Assembly: GCA_030998225.1 (NCBI GenBank)
Contig: JAPYXD010000704.1
Location: 15,781,501 to 15,845,500, forward strand
Origin: Diplolepis rosae
Lineage: Eukaryota > Arthropoda > Insecta > Hymenoptera > Diplolepididae
Length of the DNA: 64,000 nucleotides
Direction: 5' to 3'
Part shown: positions 1 to 9,239 of the stretch, piece by piece
Numbering within the stretch: position 1 is the stretch's first letter
Layout: each line of letters opens with the position of its first letter
Program-made: the position numbers and the translations under genes
Notes under the pieces: model-generated
Seen by the model: only the letters and a program-made list of their open reading frames with translations
Told to the model about the DNA's origin: nothing
Databases searched by the model: none

Positions 1-426
1 ACTAGAAAAAGATCCAAAAAAGTGAACAAATTTCTGTTTTTGTGGAATAATTCCCGCTTTTCATGAGAAAACTTTCCTAAAACTTAGGAGATTTGTGAAA
101 TGTTCTCACCTTTTTGATATATTTCCCAATAGTTTAGAAATAAGTCCGAAAATTCAGTCAATTTTCCTCAAATCTATGAAAAATTTCCACTTTCTGTAGA
201 AAAATCTATGCGTTCCAAGGATTTAGGAAGTATTTCCTAATACATAATAGGAAAATTTACCGATATTTTTTACAATGTGCGTTACATGCCTCTCTGGGAG
301 CATATTCAGAAGTATTTTCTATATAATTGAAATTCTTAAGTTAATATAAAAAAAAAACTTACATGGATAAAAAATACATTAATTACCTCTACATCAGTAT
401 AAAAATCCTATGGTGTAATTCACATA

Positions 427-1599
427 TTGGATCTGTAACTTAATTCTTGCGGTTTTTTTTCAAAATTTGAACGTTTATTTAAGAAAAATATGCACGATAG
501 TATTATTCAAAGTATTGCCCATCTGAAGCTATGACTTTTCCCATCTTTCTGGCAATGTGTGGATTCCATCTCAAAAGAACTAAGCCGGCTTGGCGGCCAA
601 GAATGAATCAAGCCAATTTTTGATACCCTGTTCTGATGTGAACCATATCTTAACCGGAATAGTAACATGGGGCCGAGCGTTGTCATGATGGAAAATTATT
701 GCCTCGTGTGTGATCACATATTCCGGGCATTTTTCGGCTATTGCTCTCTTCAAACCGATTAATTGTGTTCGGTAGCGTTCTCCATTTATGGTTTAACCCG
801 GTTTTAGCAGCTCATAATACAACACACCCTTCTGATCCCACCAAATACAGAGCATTACCTTCGCGCTATGGATATTCGGCTTTGCTGTTGATTTGGCTGG
901 TTTGCCGGGTTTCACATATTTTTTCTGCGCTTAGGGTTGTCGTAATGGATCCATTTTTCATCACCGGTAATAATCCGATGCAAAAATGACTTCTTTTTGT
1001 GGCGTCCCAGCAGCATTTCGGACATGCGAAACCGCCTTTCAAAGTCTCTCGGCTTGAGTTCCTGTGGAACCCAATTTCCTTTCTTTTGAATGTATCCGGC
1101 TGCTTTTAAACGTTTTGAAATAGCTGCTTGAGTGACTCCCAATGATTCTGCAAGCTCTTCTTGTGTTTGGCAACAATCTTCATCGAGTAATGCTTCCAGT
1201 TCTTCATCTTCAAACTTTTTTGGCTGCCCAGGACGTTCTTCGTCTTCCAAGCCAAAATCACCTCTTTTAAATCGTGCAAACCACTTTTGGCACGTTCGCT
1301 CAGTTAGAGCATGTTCACCATAAACTTCCAACAAAATACGATGACTTTCGGCAGCAGTTTTCGTCATATTAAAGTAATGAAGAAGAACTCCCCGCAGAAA
1401 CACTTTTTCAGGCACAAAGTTCGACATATTTGAGGGAAAAAAAATTATTGTTGTTTACGCTTAAAATGAATGACATATACTGAAAAAGATACACAATGAC
1501 AGTAGCTTTCCAACGCATTTTCGGAATATTGGAACGATGGAATAATAATCAAGTTACGCCATCTCTTAGCAAACCACCCGAATTAAGTTATAGATCCAA
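427..1599 (-). mobile_element. mariner element, family A copy 1, internally deleted
   Basis: Terminal inverted repeats begin TTGGATCT(A/G)TAACTTAATTC and are flanked by TA on both sides (425-426 and 1600-1601), the target-site duplication of Tc1/mariner elements. The copy is 1173 bp, about 100 bp shorter than its relative at 32184-33460, and is read on the minus strand. Confidence 0.9.
503..1427 (-). pseudogene. mariner transposase pseudogene, third catalytic Asp deleted
   Basis: The intact stretch (1427 down to 912, about 171 codons) covers the N-terminal helix-turn-helix region, the WVPQEL linker and the first catalytic Asp in TGDEKW. After the NPKRR motif two bases are missing and the frame shifts. 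Further down, in-frame stops occur at the GETING region and near the C-terminus. Compared with the copy at 32356-33383, about 115 bp are deleted between the residues following HHDNARPH and the FTSEQGIKNW motif. That removes the [12 protein letters not shown] block and so the third catalytic Asp. The reading ends at a DGQYFE stop typical of mariner. It is non-functional. The frame lesions and the deletion are seen directly; the role (TA-specific cut-and-paste transposase) is family knowledge. Confidence 0.9.
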
Positions 1600-1601
1600 T
1601 A

Positions 1602-2398
1602 ATTATTCTTCATAATCAAATTGTCATGTATCAAAGTTCACAGTCAGTAATTCAAGTTAAATTTTGAACTGACGGTAATGTTATGTTACCTAATACTGAC
1701 CTCTCCACCTTTATTCCACTGTTAATTTGATTTTTATATATTTGTGAGAGAAAATACGTCATGAAGAGGACTTTTGCGTTTTCCTCTTAGATTGAAAATA
1801 AGACGTAGAATAGAACTTGCATAGCTGTAGTCAGCAAGTCTTATCAGCTGTATTTTCTCAAAAACACTTCGCAAAAGCCTCAATACGAAGTTGCCAGTTA
1901 GACGAAGCGATAGCGGTTCTGTATTGGGGTAATTAATTATCGCGCTACTCAATTTTCGTGTGAAATTTTCGTCATACGGTAACCGATTGAAATTTATACT
2001 GGTAAAAAACACTGTTTGGGGATTATTAAAACGTCGGTCGATTCGTGTCAATCGGACACGAAAATGTCATTCAGATTACGCTCAAATGGGTCAGGCAGAT
2101 TGCGATCGATAGATCATCTCTGAATTTTTTATTAAAAGAAAAAAGAGTTTGAAATAGGGCGAAATGGAACGGATAAAAATTTCTTCAATTCCAAACTCTC
2201 AGATTGGTTTCGGATTCCGAAATTTACGTATCCGAGTAAAAAAGTTTTCCCTTCTAGATAGCTGCATTCTTCCTTTCAACTTTTTTTCGAATTTCATATT
2301 GTTTTGTCTTAATCCATCTGAATGCTCGATGATAATGGATTCTTCTCAATTCTATTGACGAAAAAAACTTCCACCGCGGGAATTACGGCGCTGTTGTG
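1602..2398. other. unassigned spacer
   Basis: No convincing gene is seen. A 105-codon minus-strand open frame (2051-1734) has no recognised motif and no splice context that I can support. Confidence 0.4.
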
Positions 2399-2474
2399 CC
2401 GAAGCAAGTATGGCCGCTACCACGGACAAAATATCATTGGAAGTATGGGTAAAATCGTGATTTTTCTCAAATTA

Positions 2475-2786
2475 CCCGAGTGAAGCCGAAAAATGTTGAC
2501 GATATCGCTGGAGGAGTTATGCAGATACACTGCAGCAACTCCTACAACGCGAAATATGTGCGAAGCGAAGGCCAAGAAATTATAAACTCTGGCCTCTTAA
2601 TTATGTGCGGGGTAACGGAAAGAATTGCTGCAAACATACAGTTATACGCTTTATGTTTGCAAACAAGCGGAATAACATCTGATCCACATGTTGTGACCGG
2701 GAATTTAACAATGGAATCGTCCGTTTACTTCAAAAACAATGACATTTTCGTCAAAAAGATAGATTGCTCCTGCAAAGTCGGCTTAA
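2475..2786 (+). pseudogene. SWIM-like domain gene fragment
   Basis: About 100 codons are open and protein-like. They end in the motif DCSCKVGL, which resembles the CxC start of a SWIM zinc-binding domain (CxC then CxH). The frame is cut by the TTAA-flanked element beginning at 2787. Across the TTAA junction at 4037-4040 the expected CxH half is not seen, so the fragment looks broken independently of the insertion. No start codon or promoter can be assigned. The alternative is a chance open frame. The SWIM assignment rests on the short CSCK motif only. Confidence 0.35.
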
Positions 2787-4036
2787 GGGAGGTTTCTACC
2801 TTGTAAAGTCGAAAAAATTATTTTTTTTTTTGCATTTCCGGATAGATACATGTTTTAATTTTACTCTCCCAAAATTTTGAGTCGAATTCTCTTAAATTAC
2901 GAAAGTTATCGGCCGTTTGGTGGACCGGTGTCAAGCGCGCGGGTCGTACCGAGTAAACGGAATTAACAATCGCGATGTTCAAAACGGAAAAAATGAGTAG
3001 ATCTGTGAATGATCGCCGGGTCATAAAGCCAAAAAACGGAATTTTCGCGGTAATCGACATACGAGCGAGAGGGAGACAGAATTCGCGAGTACGTCGGCGA
3101 AAAAACTGAGAGTTTCTGGTGATTGCGAGGTTACCGTGGATCCGACGCACGGGTATCGCCTAATAAACTTTGTTGCTGTCTTCTCCGCCATAAGTGCCCT
3201 TGTGAAGTACAAAGAATGTGACAATGACGTGAAGTTCAACGTAAAAGGCGAACAAGGACTGGGCTTCAAAATCTCCGGAAACCTATGGAAAGCATACGCA
3301 TTTGCAAAATTTCTAATTTGTTTAAAAAATTTGTTAATAAAAATTGTTTAAACAAATTAATTTTGCAAATTTGATGCCAGATTCGTAATCAGCGACCCCG
3401 AAAACATGATTACCGATGAATATTTTGATTGAGATCTAGGAAATTCGACATACATTTTTGCAACTATAGTTCTAATTTTCAAACGCGTTTTTCTCGAAAC
3501 CATGTTTTTCGAGTTGGTGGAAGTCCTACAGGTCGCAAAAATTGAGCAATCGTCATGGAATTTTCCACACATGTTCCTCAGGAGTATGTGCATCCGTGGT
3601 ACTAGAATCATCTGAAAATATTGAAAATTGTTTATTTAAAAAAATAATGAGTAACGAAAAAATGAGGAAAAAACCGATTTTTTTTTCAAAAGCTCATAAA
3701 TTTCGCATTTTTTATGTTTTTTCCTTCATTCTAGTACCACGGATGCGGAAAAGTGTACAGATTAAGGACATATTCGTCTTTTGCGTTTCAGATTTTTTTT
3801 ACGGACTCTACGACTTCCACCATGAGGACGAGTTGCCGCCGACATGCCGTCATTATTGAGTACCCCCCCCCCCCCCTCGACCCCTTCACTTGGATCGTCC
3901 CCAAAAAAATTGTGTAGCTTCAATAAACTGTACTCTACAACTGGCTAAAATTTCATTCTCATACCTATCATACTTTCCAAGAAAAAAATTCCAGAAAAAA
4001 CAGCAGGTTTTGGGGCCAACAAGGTAGAAACCTCCC
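2787..4036. mobile_element. TTAA-flanked non-autonomous DNA transposon
   Basis: Inverted ends GGGAGGTTTCTACCTTG are each flanked by TTAA (2783-2786 and 4037-4040). TTAA duplication is known for piggyBac and Kolobok superfamilies; the ends do not match piggyBac's usual CCC start. The 1250 bp interior has no transposase frame. It holds a 13-14 base C run near 3860 and an internal inverted pair (about 3586-3612 and 3725-3750). Confidence 0.75.
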
Positions 4037-4677
4037 TTAAGCTACTGTTGCTCATCTGGTTCTTCGGAATTCTTTTCTTCTGTCTTTTTGACCTCTCTCG
4101 CTTCCTGTAAAGAAAGTTATAAACTTGTTATGCGTAACCCAGTGACATTTTCGTTCACATAGTACTCACTCTTCGGTTTTTTCTCTGTACATTGGTCAGA
4201 ATTTTCTCATTAATTGAATTCGGACTCTGCGGGACAACTGTTTTTTTTTAAATTCGAAATTTGGCATCGAGTTCTGTAGGAAAAAATGTTACATTAATTC
4301 AAGAAAGCTTTCAGACGTGATATTATATTGAAATATTACAAAAATTATTATATCATATCGAATATGAGAAGAAATGGTTGCTTATATAAATTTTGTGATA
4401 CAATTACATCCTGCATATAATATACCATTTTTTCTCATTTTCGATGAAGCTTTGAATTCGTTAACAATAATTAATATTTGTACGCCCATTAATTACCATA
4501 CGGCTCAATATTAAATGCATAATATTCAGAAAAAAGCGAAGAAGTATAAATAAAGTATATAATAAAAAAATAATGTGTACATATTTTTATGCGATGCTAC
4601 TTTTTATCATTTATAAGTATATTCATAAATGTTAATTGAACTACATGTACACAATCACTTTAAACGAAATTAATTAC

Positions 4678-4908
4678 CTGGAAAACTGTAGTCGTCTTTT
4701 ACAAAGTGCAGCGAACAAACTAAAAGTTCCTTTTCCTCGTCTTTAACTTTTAGAATCCTTAGCCACTCAGCCCGTTTATTGACGTATTCGGAATCACCGA
4801 ATATATTTTTCGCTCAACTTTTTGAACGCTATTTCGTGCTGGCACGGTGTGAAAACTAATATTGTTACTTTTTCTCGACTTCACAATTTTCCATTTTATT
4901 TACAACAC
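4678..4908 (-). pseudogene. THAP-like zinc-finger exon, broken
   Basis: On the minus strand the clean part (4795 to 4678) reads a THAP-type C-terminal half: an RAEWLRIL helix, then VCSLHF (the C-x2-H pair) and DDYSFP, ending at a GT donor (TTTCCAG|gtaatt). Upstream, toward 4908, a Met-starting stretch is interrupted by stops and at least one frameshift, so the N-terminal C-x2-4-C pair is not readable. THAP domains bind DNA and are found in P-element transposases and in host proteins derived from them. A possible following exon (4107 to 4043, acidic and lysine-rich, ending in a stop) follows an AG acceptor. Splice phase does not settle whether the two belong together. Confidence 0.4.
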
Positions 4909-5189
4909 GGTATCGATTAAAAATTCACAACACGGAATTGATTACAAAATAAAAAGGCAAATAACTCAATTACTCCTTATGACAACATTGACGTTTGTCC
5001 GTGGTAGCGGCCATATTGTGTAGTTCGTGAAATGACCGCCAGTGTCGCATGCTAATTTAATAGTCTCAATTAAAGGAAATTGAATTTGATAATTATTGCG
5101 CAATCCTCAGGATTTCTTTACACAAACGCAAGGTTTCATACATAAGTCAGTTAAATGCATAATTTTAAATAAAATTATTTTCTATAATA

Positions 5190-5617
5190 CCCGCGCGGGA
5201 AATTCGATTTTGGGGTGCTGGCGCGAAACAGCAAAAATGATCGATTCTACACTGAGAAAAAAATGCTATTAAATCTATAGCATTTCTGCCAAAAGCATGT
5301 ATATCATTGATTTAAATCAATATGTTATAGAATTGGTAACATCTGTATCAGTTATATTTGCATATTTTTTTGAATCAATCATATACATTTCTTCTCAGTG
5401 TACCACTGTTAATGAATCTGTGTGATAGAACTTACTTTTCCACACTAGTGGTGGGAATGTTTGGAAATATTCGAATTCTAACCTTAATTTTTAGATTTTC
5501 GTGCTCTGCGTAAGAGAAATGCCACATACTTGTTGATGTGGTTGCACCAATTAATCGTGGAATCGATCATTTTTACTGTTTCGCGCCAGGCCCCGAAATC
5601 GTAATTCTCCATCGCGG
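5190..5617. mobile_element. foldback element with a nested MITE
   Basis: The arms at about 5190-5247 and 5560-5617 are inverted copies sharing GGCGCGAAACAG and AAAATGATCGATTC blocks. The space between is largely filled by the TA-flanked MITE at 5250-5400, so the foldback is older than the MITE. Confidence 0.65.
5250..5400. mobile_element. 151-bp MITE, TA target site
   Basis: The ends are CACTGAGAAAAAAATG and CATTTCTTCTCAGTG, flanked by TA at 5248-5249 and 5401-5402. There is no coding capacity. The ends resemble those of the 249-bp MITE at 14956-15204. Confidence 0.75.
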
Positions 5618-5838
5618 TAAGTAAAGAAAATACTATGTTAACAAAGTAGGGGATCCAGGAGATTCCCCAGTTGCTTAAAAATGTGCTATTATTTCATTTT
5701 AGATTAACCAAGACTCCTACGCAAATTGTTGAATTTTTAATAAAAAGTTCTTCGGTCATTATGACGTTTTTAATCTCGCATGGTCTATCAAGTTAGAATA
5801 TTTTGTTTTGCGTCTTCTAATATGCGTTGGACAATATA

Positions 5839-6759
5839 CCAGGTGTACAAGTATGAAACCGGTAATGACATCTATGTGTCGCTAGGTAAAACTATATGCT
5901 CTGTCAAACCAAATCATTGACGCCATTTCTTCGCATTGAATTCTGTCAACAATATTCAGTTCATAAACAATCAAGTTTCATACAACAACTAATTTTTTTT
6001 CGCTAGTAAAAATGTCGACTTTTGTGCCTTCAAACTACGATTTGCGGACATCATTGATTTTCTGTTACCAATTGAAGAAATCTGCTTTGGAAGCCCATCG
6101 AATGCTTGTGGAAGCTTACGGCCAGCATGCTCTAGGCAAAACACAGTGTTTCAAGTGGTTTAAAAAATTCAAAAGTGGTAATTTTGATGTGAGAAACGAA
6201 GACCGTGGAAAACCACCAAAAAAGTTCGAAGATTGGGATCAGAAGGGTGTTACCTGGTTTGACCTTCTGAAACCAGGTGAAACAGTTACTGGTCAACGCT
6301 ACCAACAACAACTGGCCGATTTGAATCGTGCTTTGCGCCAAAAACGTACAGAATATCAAACTAGGCAACACAAAGTGATTTTTCTTGATGACAATGCACC
6401 AGCACATCGAACAAAAAAGACTAGGGAATTGGTAAATTTGTACAGCTGGGAAGCCCTCCCCCATGCGGCTTATTCACCAGACTTGGCTCCATCTGACTAC
6501 CACTTATTTTCATCAATGGGGCACGCACTTGCTGAACAGCGCTTCGATTCGTACGAAAATGTGAAAAAATGGCTCGATGACTGGTTTGACTCAAAAAACG
6601 AACAATTTTTTTGGTGAAGCATACACAAATTGCCAGAGAGATGGGAAAAATGTGTGGCTAGCAATGGCCATTACTTTGAAGATTGAATGTATAACCATTT
6701 TTATTAAATAAACGTGTATTTTCTCAAAAAAATTACCGGTTTCATACTTGTACACCTGG
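5839..6759 (+). mobile_element. 921-bp internally deleted mariner (mauritiana-like), copy 1
   Basis: Inverted ends begin CCAGGTGTACAAGTATGAAA and are flanked by TA (5837-5838, 6760-6761). The length equals that of the copy at 60565-61485, and both share one deletion junction. Confidence 0.92.
6012..6686 (+). pseudogene. deleted mariner transposase, catalytic core incomplete
   Basis: The start MSTFVPSNYD and the N-terminal helix-turn-helix resemble mauritiana-subfamily transposases such as Mos1. The frame runs through PPKKFED and joins directly to WDQKG, skipping roughly 128 residues that in Mos1 carry the second HTH, the linker and the first catalytic Asp. The second Asp region reads LDDNAPAH and the third reads [16 protein letters not shown] replaces an Arg codon after EQFFW near the C-terminus, leaving a 201-codon frame, after which HKLPERWEK continues to the normal stop at 6684-6686. 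It cannot be a working transposase. Whether the shortened DNA-binding part has any activity is unknown. Confidence 0.9.
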
Positions 6760-6761
6760 TA

Positions 6762-7080
6762 CATATTTTAATTTATTGGATTTTCCCTACAGATAGCTTC
6801 AATTCAAAAATAATTCGACTCATTGTCAAAATAAAATAAAATATTTCTAATATTAATTATTGAGGTTCAATAAAATACTTGACATCGTTATCAAACGTGT
6901 CACATTATAATTTTTCCTTTGGCAGAATATCTAATGTGTCTTTTTTCTTTTTCTAAACTATTGCAGGAAAAAATATTGACGTGATGAGGTACAATGGACT
7001 TTGGATTCGGTTCCAGCGACCCCAAAAACATGTAATAAACATGGTCTGACCACCAGGCCGGAAATTTTTTTTGTGTGTGC
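6762..7080. other. AT-rich spacer
   Basis: I see no gene or clear repeat structure in this stretch. Confidence 0.4.
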
Positions 7081-7400
7081 CTGTGTAATCTATCTGGATG
7101 TTCAAGTTGCGATCTAACTTGTTTGAACTTGGATTTCCAAACCTAGTTTTTCTAGTCAAAGGCAAAGTCCTAACTTCATCTTGGTTCTACTTGATCACTA
7201 GCTGACTGTGATCTACCTGGATTTCCAAGTTGAGATTCAACTTCTTTCAACACGGATTTCCCTACCAAGTATTCCCAGTCGAGTGCGAAATCCTTAATTC
7301 ATCTTGGTCCTATGTGGACACTAGCCTACTGTGATCTACCTGTATTTTCAAGTTTCGATTCAATTTCGCCCACTAAATGCGTGTAATTCCAAGTTACGCT
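7081..7400. repeat. 123-bp tandem repeat, about 2.6 units
   Basis: The motif ATCTA(C/T)CTGGAT recurs at 7088, 7211 and 7334, giving an exact spacing of 123 bp. The units also share CAAGTT and ATTTCC blocks and are diverged from each other. Confidence 0.7.
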
Positions 7401-7505
7401 AAGCTGAAAAACAAAATGTACTTGGTTCAGCTTGTAAATTACGTGACAATGACCAACTTGAACCAAATAGAGTTCTATTTCTACTTGATTTAACTTGTTC
7501 TCTTA

Positions 7506-7790
7506 TGTAGGGACGTTCCGATGTTTTTCTGGATCTGTGCAATAACGACATTACATTAGTGTTCTAGAAAGTTGTTATAAATTGTAATTTATGAAGTTTT
7601 AAGAACTGCGTGTTGGAACTATTCGGCAATATTAGTTCAATTGTAACAGTGGTAGATTAAATGTTTGAGGTATGTTTTAACGCTTTATTAGGATTGTTAC
7701 ATATTATTTCCACACGGGAATTACATGAGGATTTCGGGAAAACCAATAAATTATCACTTATAGAGAAAATATACAATATATATTCCAATA
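7506..7790. repeat. dispersed repeat, related to 31910-32183
   Basis: The order of shared blocks (GTGTTCTAGAA, GTTGTTATAA, AGGATTGTT, GGGAATTACA, AAAATATACAATATATATT) is the same as at 31910-32183, with substitutions throughout. A further shared block (TAATTGGTCAC) occurs after the inserted elements in both places. Confidence 0.65.
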
Positions 7791-7799
7791 TATATTAAC

Positions 7800-8560
7800 T
7801 CCACAAACAAATGGGAACAAACTAATATTGTGTACAAATTTAATTGTAAAAATTGCTCTGCGACTTATATTGGTGAATCTAAGAGAGCATTAAGAGTTCG
7901 TATTACCGAACACAAAAATAAAAAAAAACAGTGAATCCGTAGTCTGTGAACATCAATTGGAATTCAACCATGAATTTGATTGGGAAAATACCAAGATTGT
8001 TGATTATGTCTCTGACTATCGGAAAAGATTAACATCAGAGATGATCCATATAAAATTTAATAAATTTAGTATAAATAAAAAAGAAGACATATTTACTTTG
8101 AATAGAATTTTGTTTTTCATTACTTAATAGATTAAATTCATGATAGCTTTCCAGCTGATGTCTGTTTACATTTTAAATTCTATGTTTACAATAACTGTTG
8201 TCAATATTTAAAGTTAACTGCTTGAATCTAATAAGTTAGTTGAAAATGTGTCGTCGACTCCATGACGTCACGTCATTTTATTAGTAAAATCATGACTTTT
8301 ATTATAATTTTATATTCTCGACATTACTCATCATGAGTTAACCTTCTTTTATAAAGGTAAAATTTAATAATTTTGTGTATGTTTTTGATATTAAGTTAAT
8401 TTAATTTTTATTTTTCTTGTGTGTGACAATTTTACCATTTGGTGTTTTTTTAATTTAATAAAGCCTGATGAGGTTGGCGAACCCATAGGCAACGAAACGT
8501 CACAACAATTTTGACATTATGAAGAGTTTTCTTCTTTGTATTTGACCCTCATTGATCGCA
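7800..8560 (+). mobile_element. 3' part of a Penelope-like retroelement, GIY-YIG endonuclease
   Basis: From about 7806 the frame reads a GIY-YIG-type segment: VYKFNCKNCSATYIGES, then a conserved Arg/His stretch (RVRITEHKN). This pairing of a Cys pair with YIG is characteristic of the Penelope-like element C-terminal endonuclease, which nicks target DNA. An A run near 7920 shifts the frame; a second frame then continues through DWENTKIVDY and KKEDIFTLN to a stop near 8130. The reverse transcriptase part is missing, as in a 5'-truncated insertion. The following 400 bp look like the 3' terminal region and include a hammerhead-like core. It is inactive. Confidence 0.65.
8465..8501 (+). ncRNA. hammerhead ribozyme-like core in the Penelope-like 3' region
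   Basis: CTGATGA at 8465-8471 and GAAAC at 8494-8498 enclose a segment that can pair GTTG with CAAC, followed by GTC. Hammerhead motifs in Penelope-like elements are established knowledge. Here stem II has an unpaired G and stem I pairing is weak, so activity is uncertain. Confidence 0.4.
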
Positions 8561-8677
8561 AACCAGCATCTTTTATAATATTAATATGGAGGGTGACACT
8601 ACCATTTCTTCAATATATATTATATTATATATGAACTATTACATAACTGTAATTGGTCACTATAACCCCGCTCTAGA

Positions 8678-9015
8678 TTTTTTTTTTTTTTTTTTTGGTG
8701 AGGAGGAAAAATGGCGAAATCTTTTATAGACGTTGTACAGGACTCTCCTAGGATGGGTCTAGGCATACCTGTTAAAACCAAAACCCTCTCTCTCGAACCA
8801 AAACACCACTCGCGGAACCGCCTTTCGGCTTTAAACTTCACGGGTGGTTCATCCGTTCGCCCGGAACTCCCATCCACGGCCACACGCCTGTTTGGCAGAC
8901 CGACTAGCCGCGCCAACTTGGGGAGGAACAAGAAGATTTCTCCCCCGGTCGATGCGGACAGCCAAGTCCGCCCAGGGCGCGGACTTGCCATGACTGTGCT
9001 TTTTTTCAGTGTGGC
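8678..9015 (-). mobile_element. 5'-truncated non-LTR retrotransposon tail with poly(A)
   Basis: A 19-base T run at 8678-8696 reads as poly(A) on the minus strand. It follows a GC-rich block unlike its surroundings, containing CCGCGCCCTGGGCGGACTTG and GAGAGTCCTGTACAACGTC. This looks like the 3' untranslated part of an R1/I-type retrotransposon. Open frames exist on both strands but match no protein motif that I know, so I do not call them genes. Confidence 0.5.
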
Positions 9016-9239
9016 GGAAGGAGAGGGGAAAGGGATATGTACGTAATATGTGGATATAAGGTGAGATTTCTGTTAAGATTCAGCGAATGATGAAAAATTA
9101 TATTTACGCAAATACACGCTTATGAACTGAATTTTTATTCCAGAACAAGAATTTTTCATAAATTGTCAAAATGAAGTGCGAGAGTCTCGTAAAACTTATT
9201 GCGATGTTATCTAACGTTAAGTCTACACCGGGTATTTAT

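Larger units (their letters stand above)
2400..5012. mobile_element. possible transposon bounded by ATGGCCGCTACCACGGACAA repeats
   Basis: A 21-bp sequence starting ATGGCCGCTACCACGG at about 2411 recurs in inverted orientation ending near 5012. Between the copies lie a SWIM-like frame, a later TTAA-element insertion and a minus-strand THAP-like exon. This would suit a decayed transposon, or a duplicated and inverted gene fragment. No target duplication was resolved. Confidence 0.3.

Noticed and set aside
741..1323. Plus-strand open frames over the first mariner
   Set aside because: They are antisense to a clear transposase and have no motifs.
1734..2051. 105-codon minus-strand frame
   Set aside because: No motif, no homologous copy in the window and no splice or promoter context.
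2787..4036. Genes inside the TTAA element (frames at 2818-3859)
   Set aside because: Short overlapping frames on both strands, none with transposase motifs.
8620..9046. Open frames of 111-123 codons on both strands in the GC-rich block
   Set aside because: The block ends in a poly(A)/T run and looks like retrotransposon 3' sequence. High GC lengthens chance frames, and no protein motif is seen.
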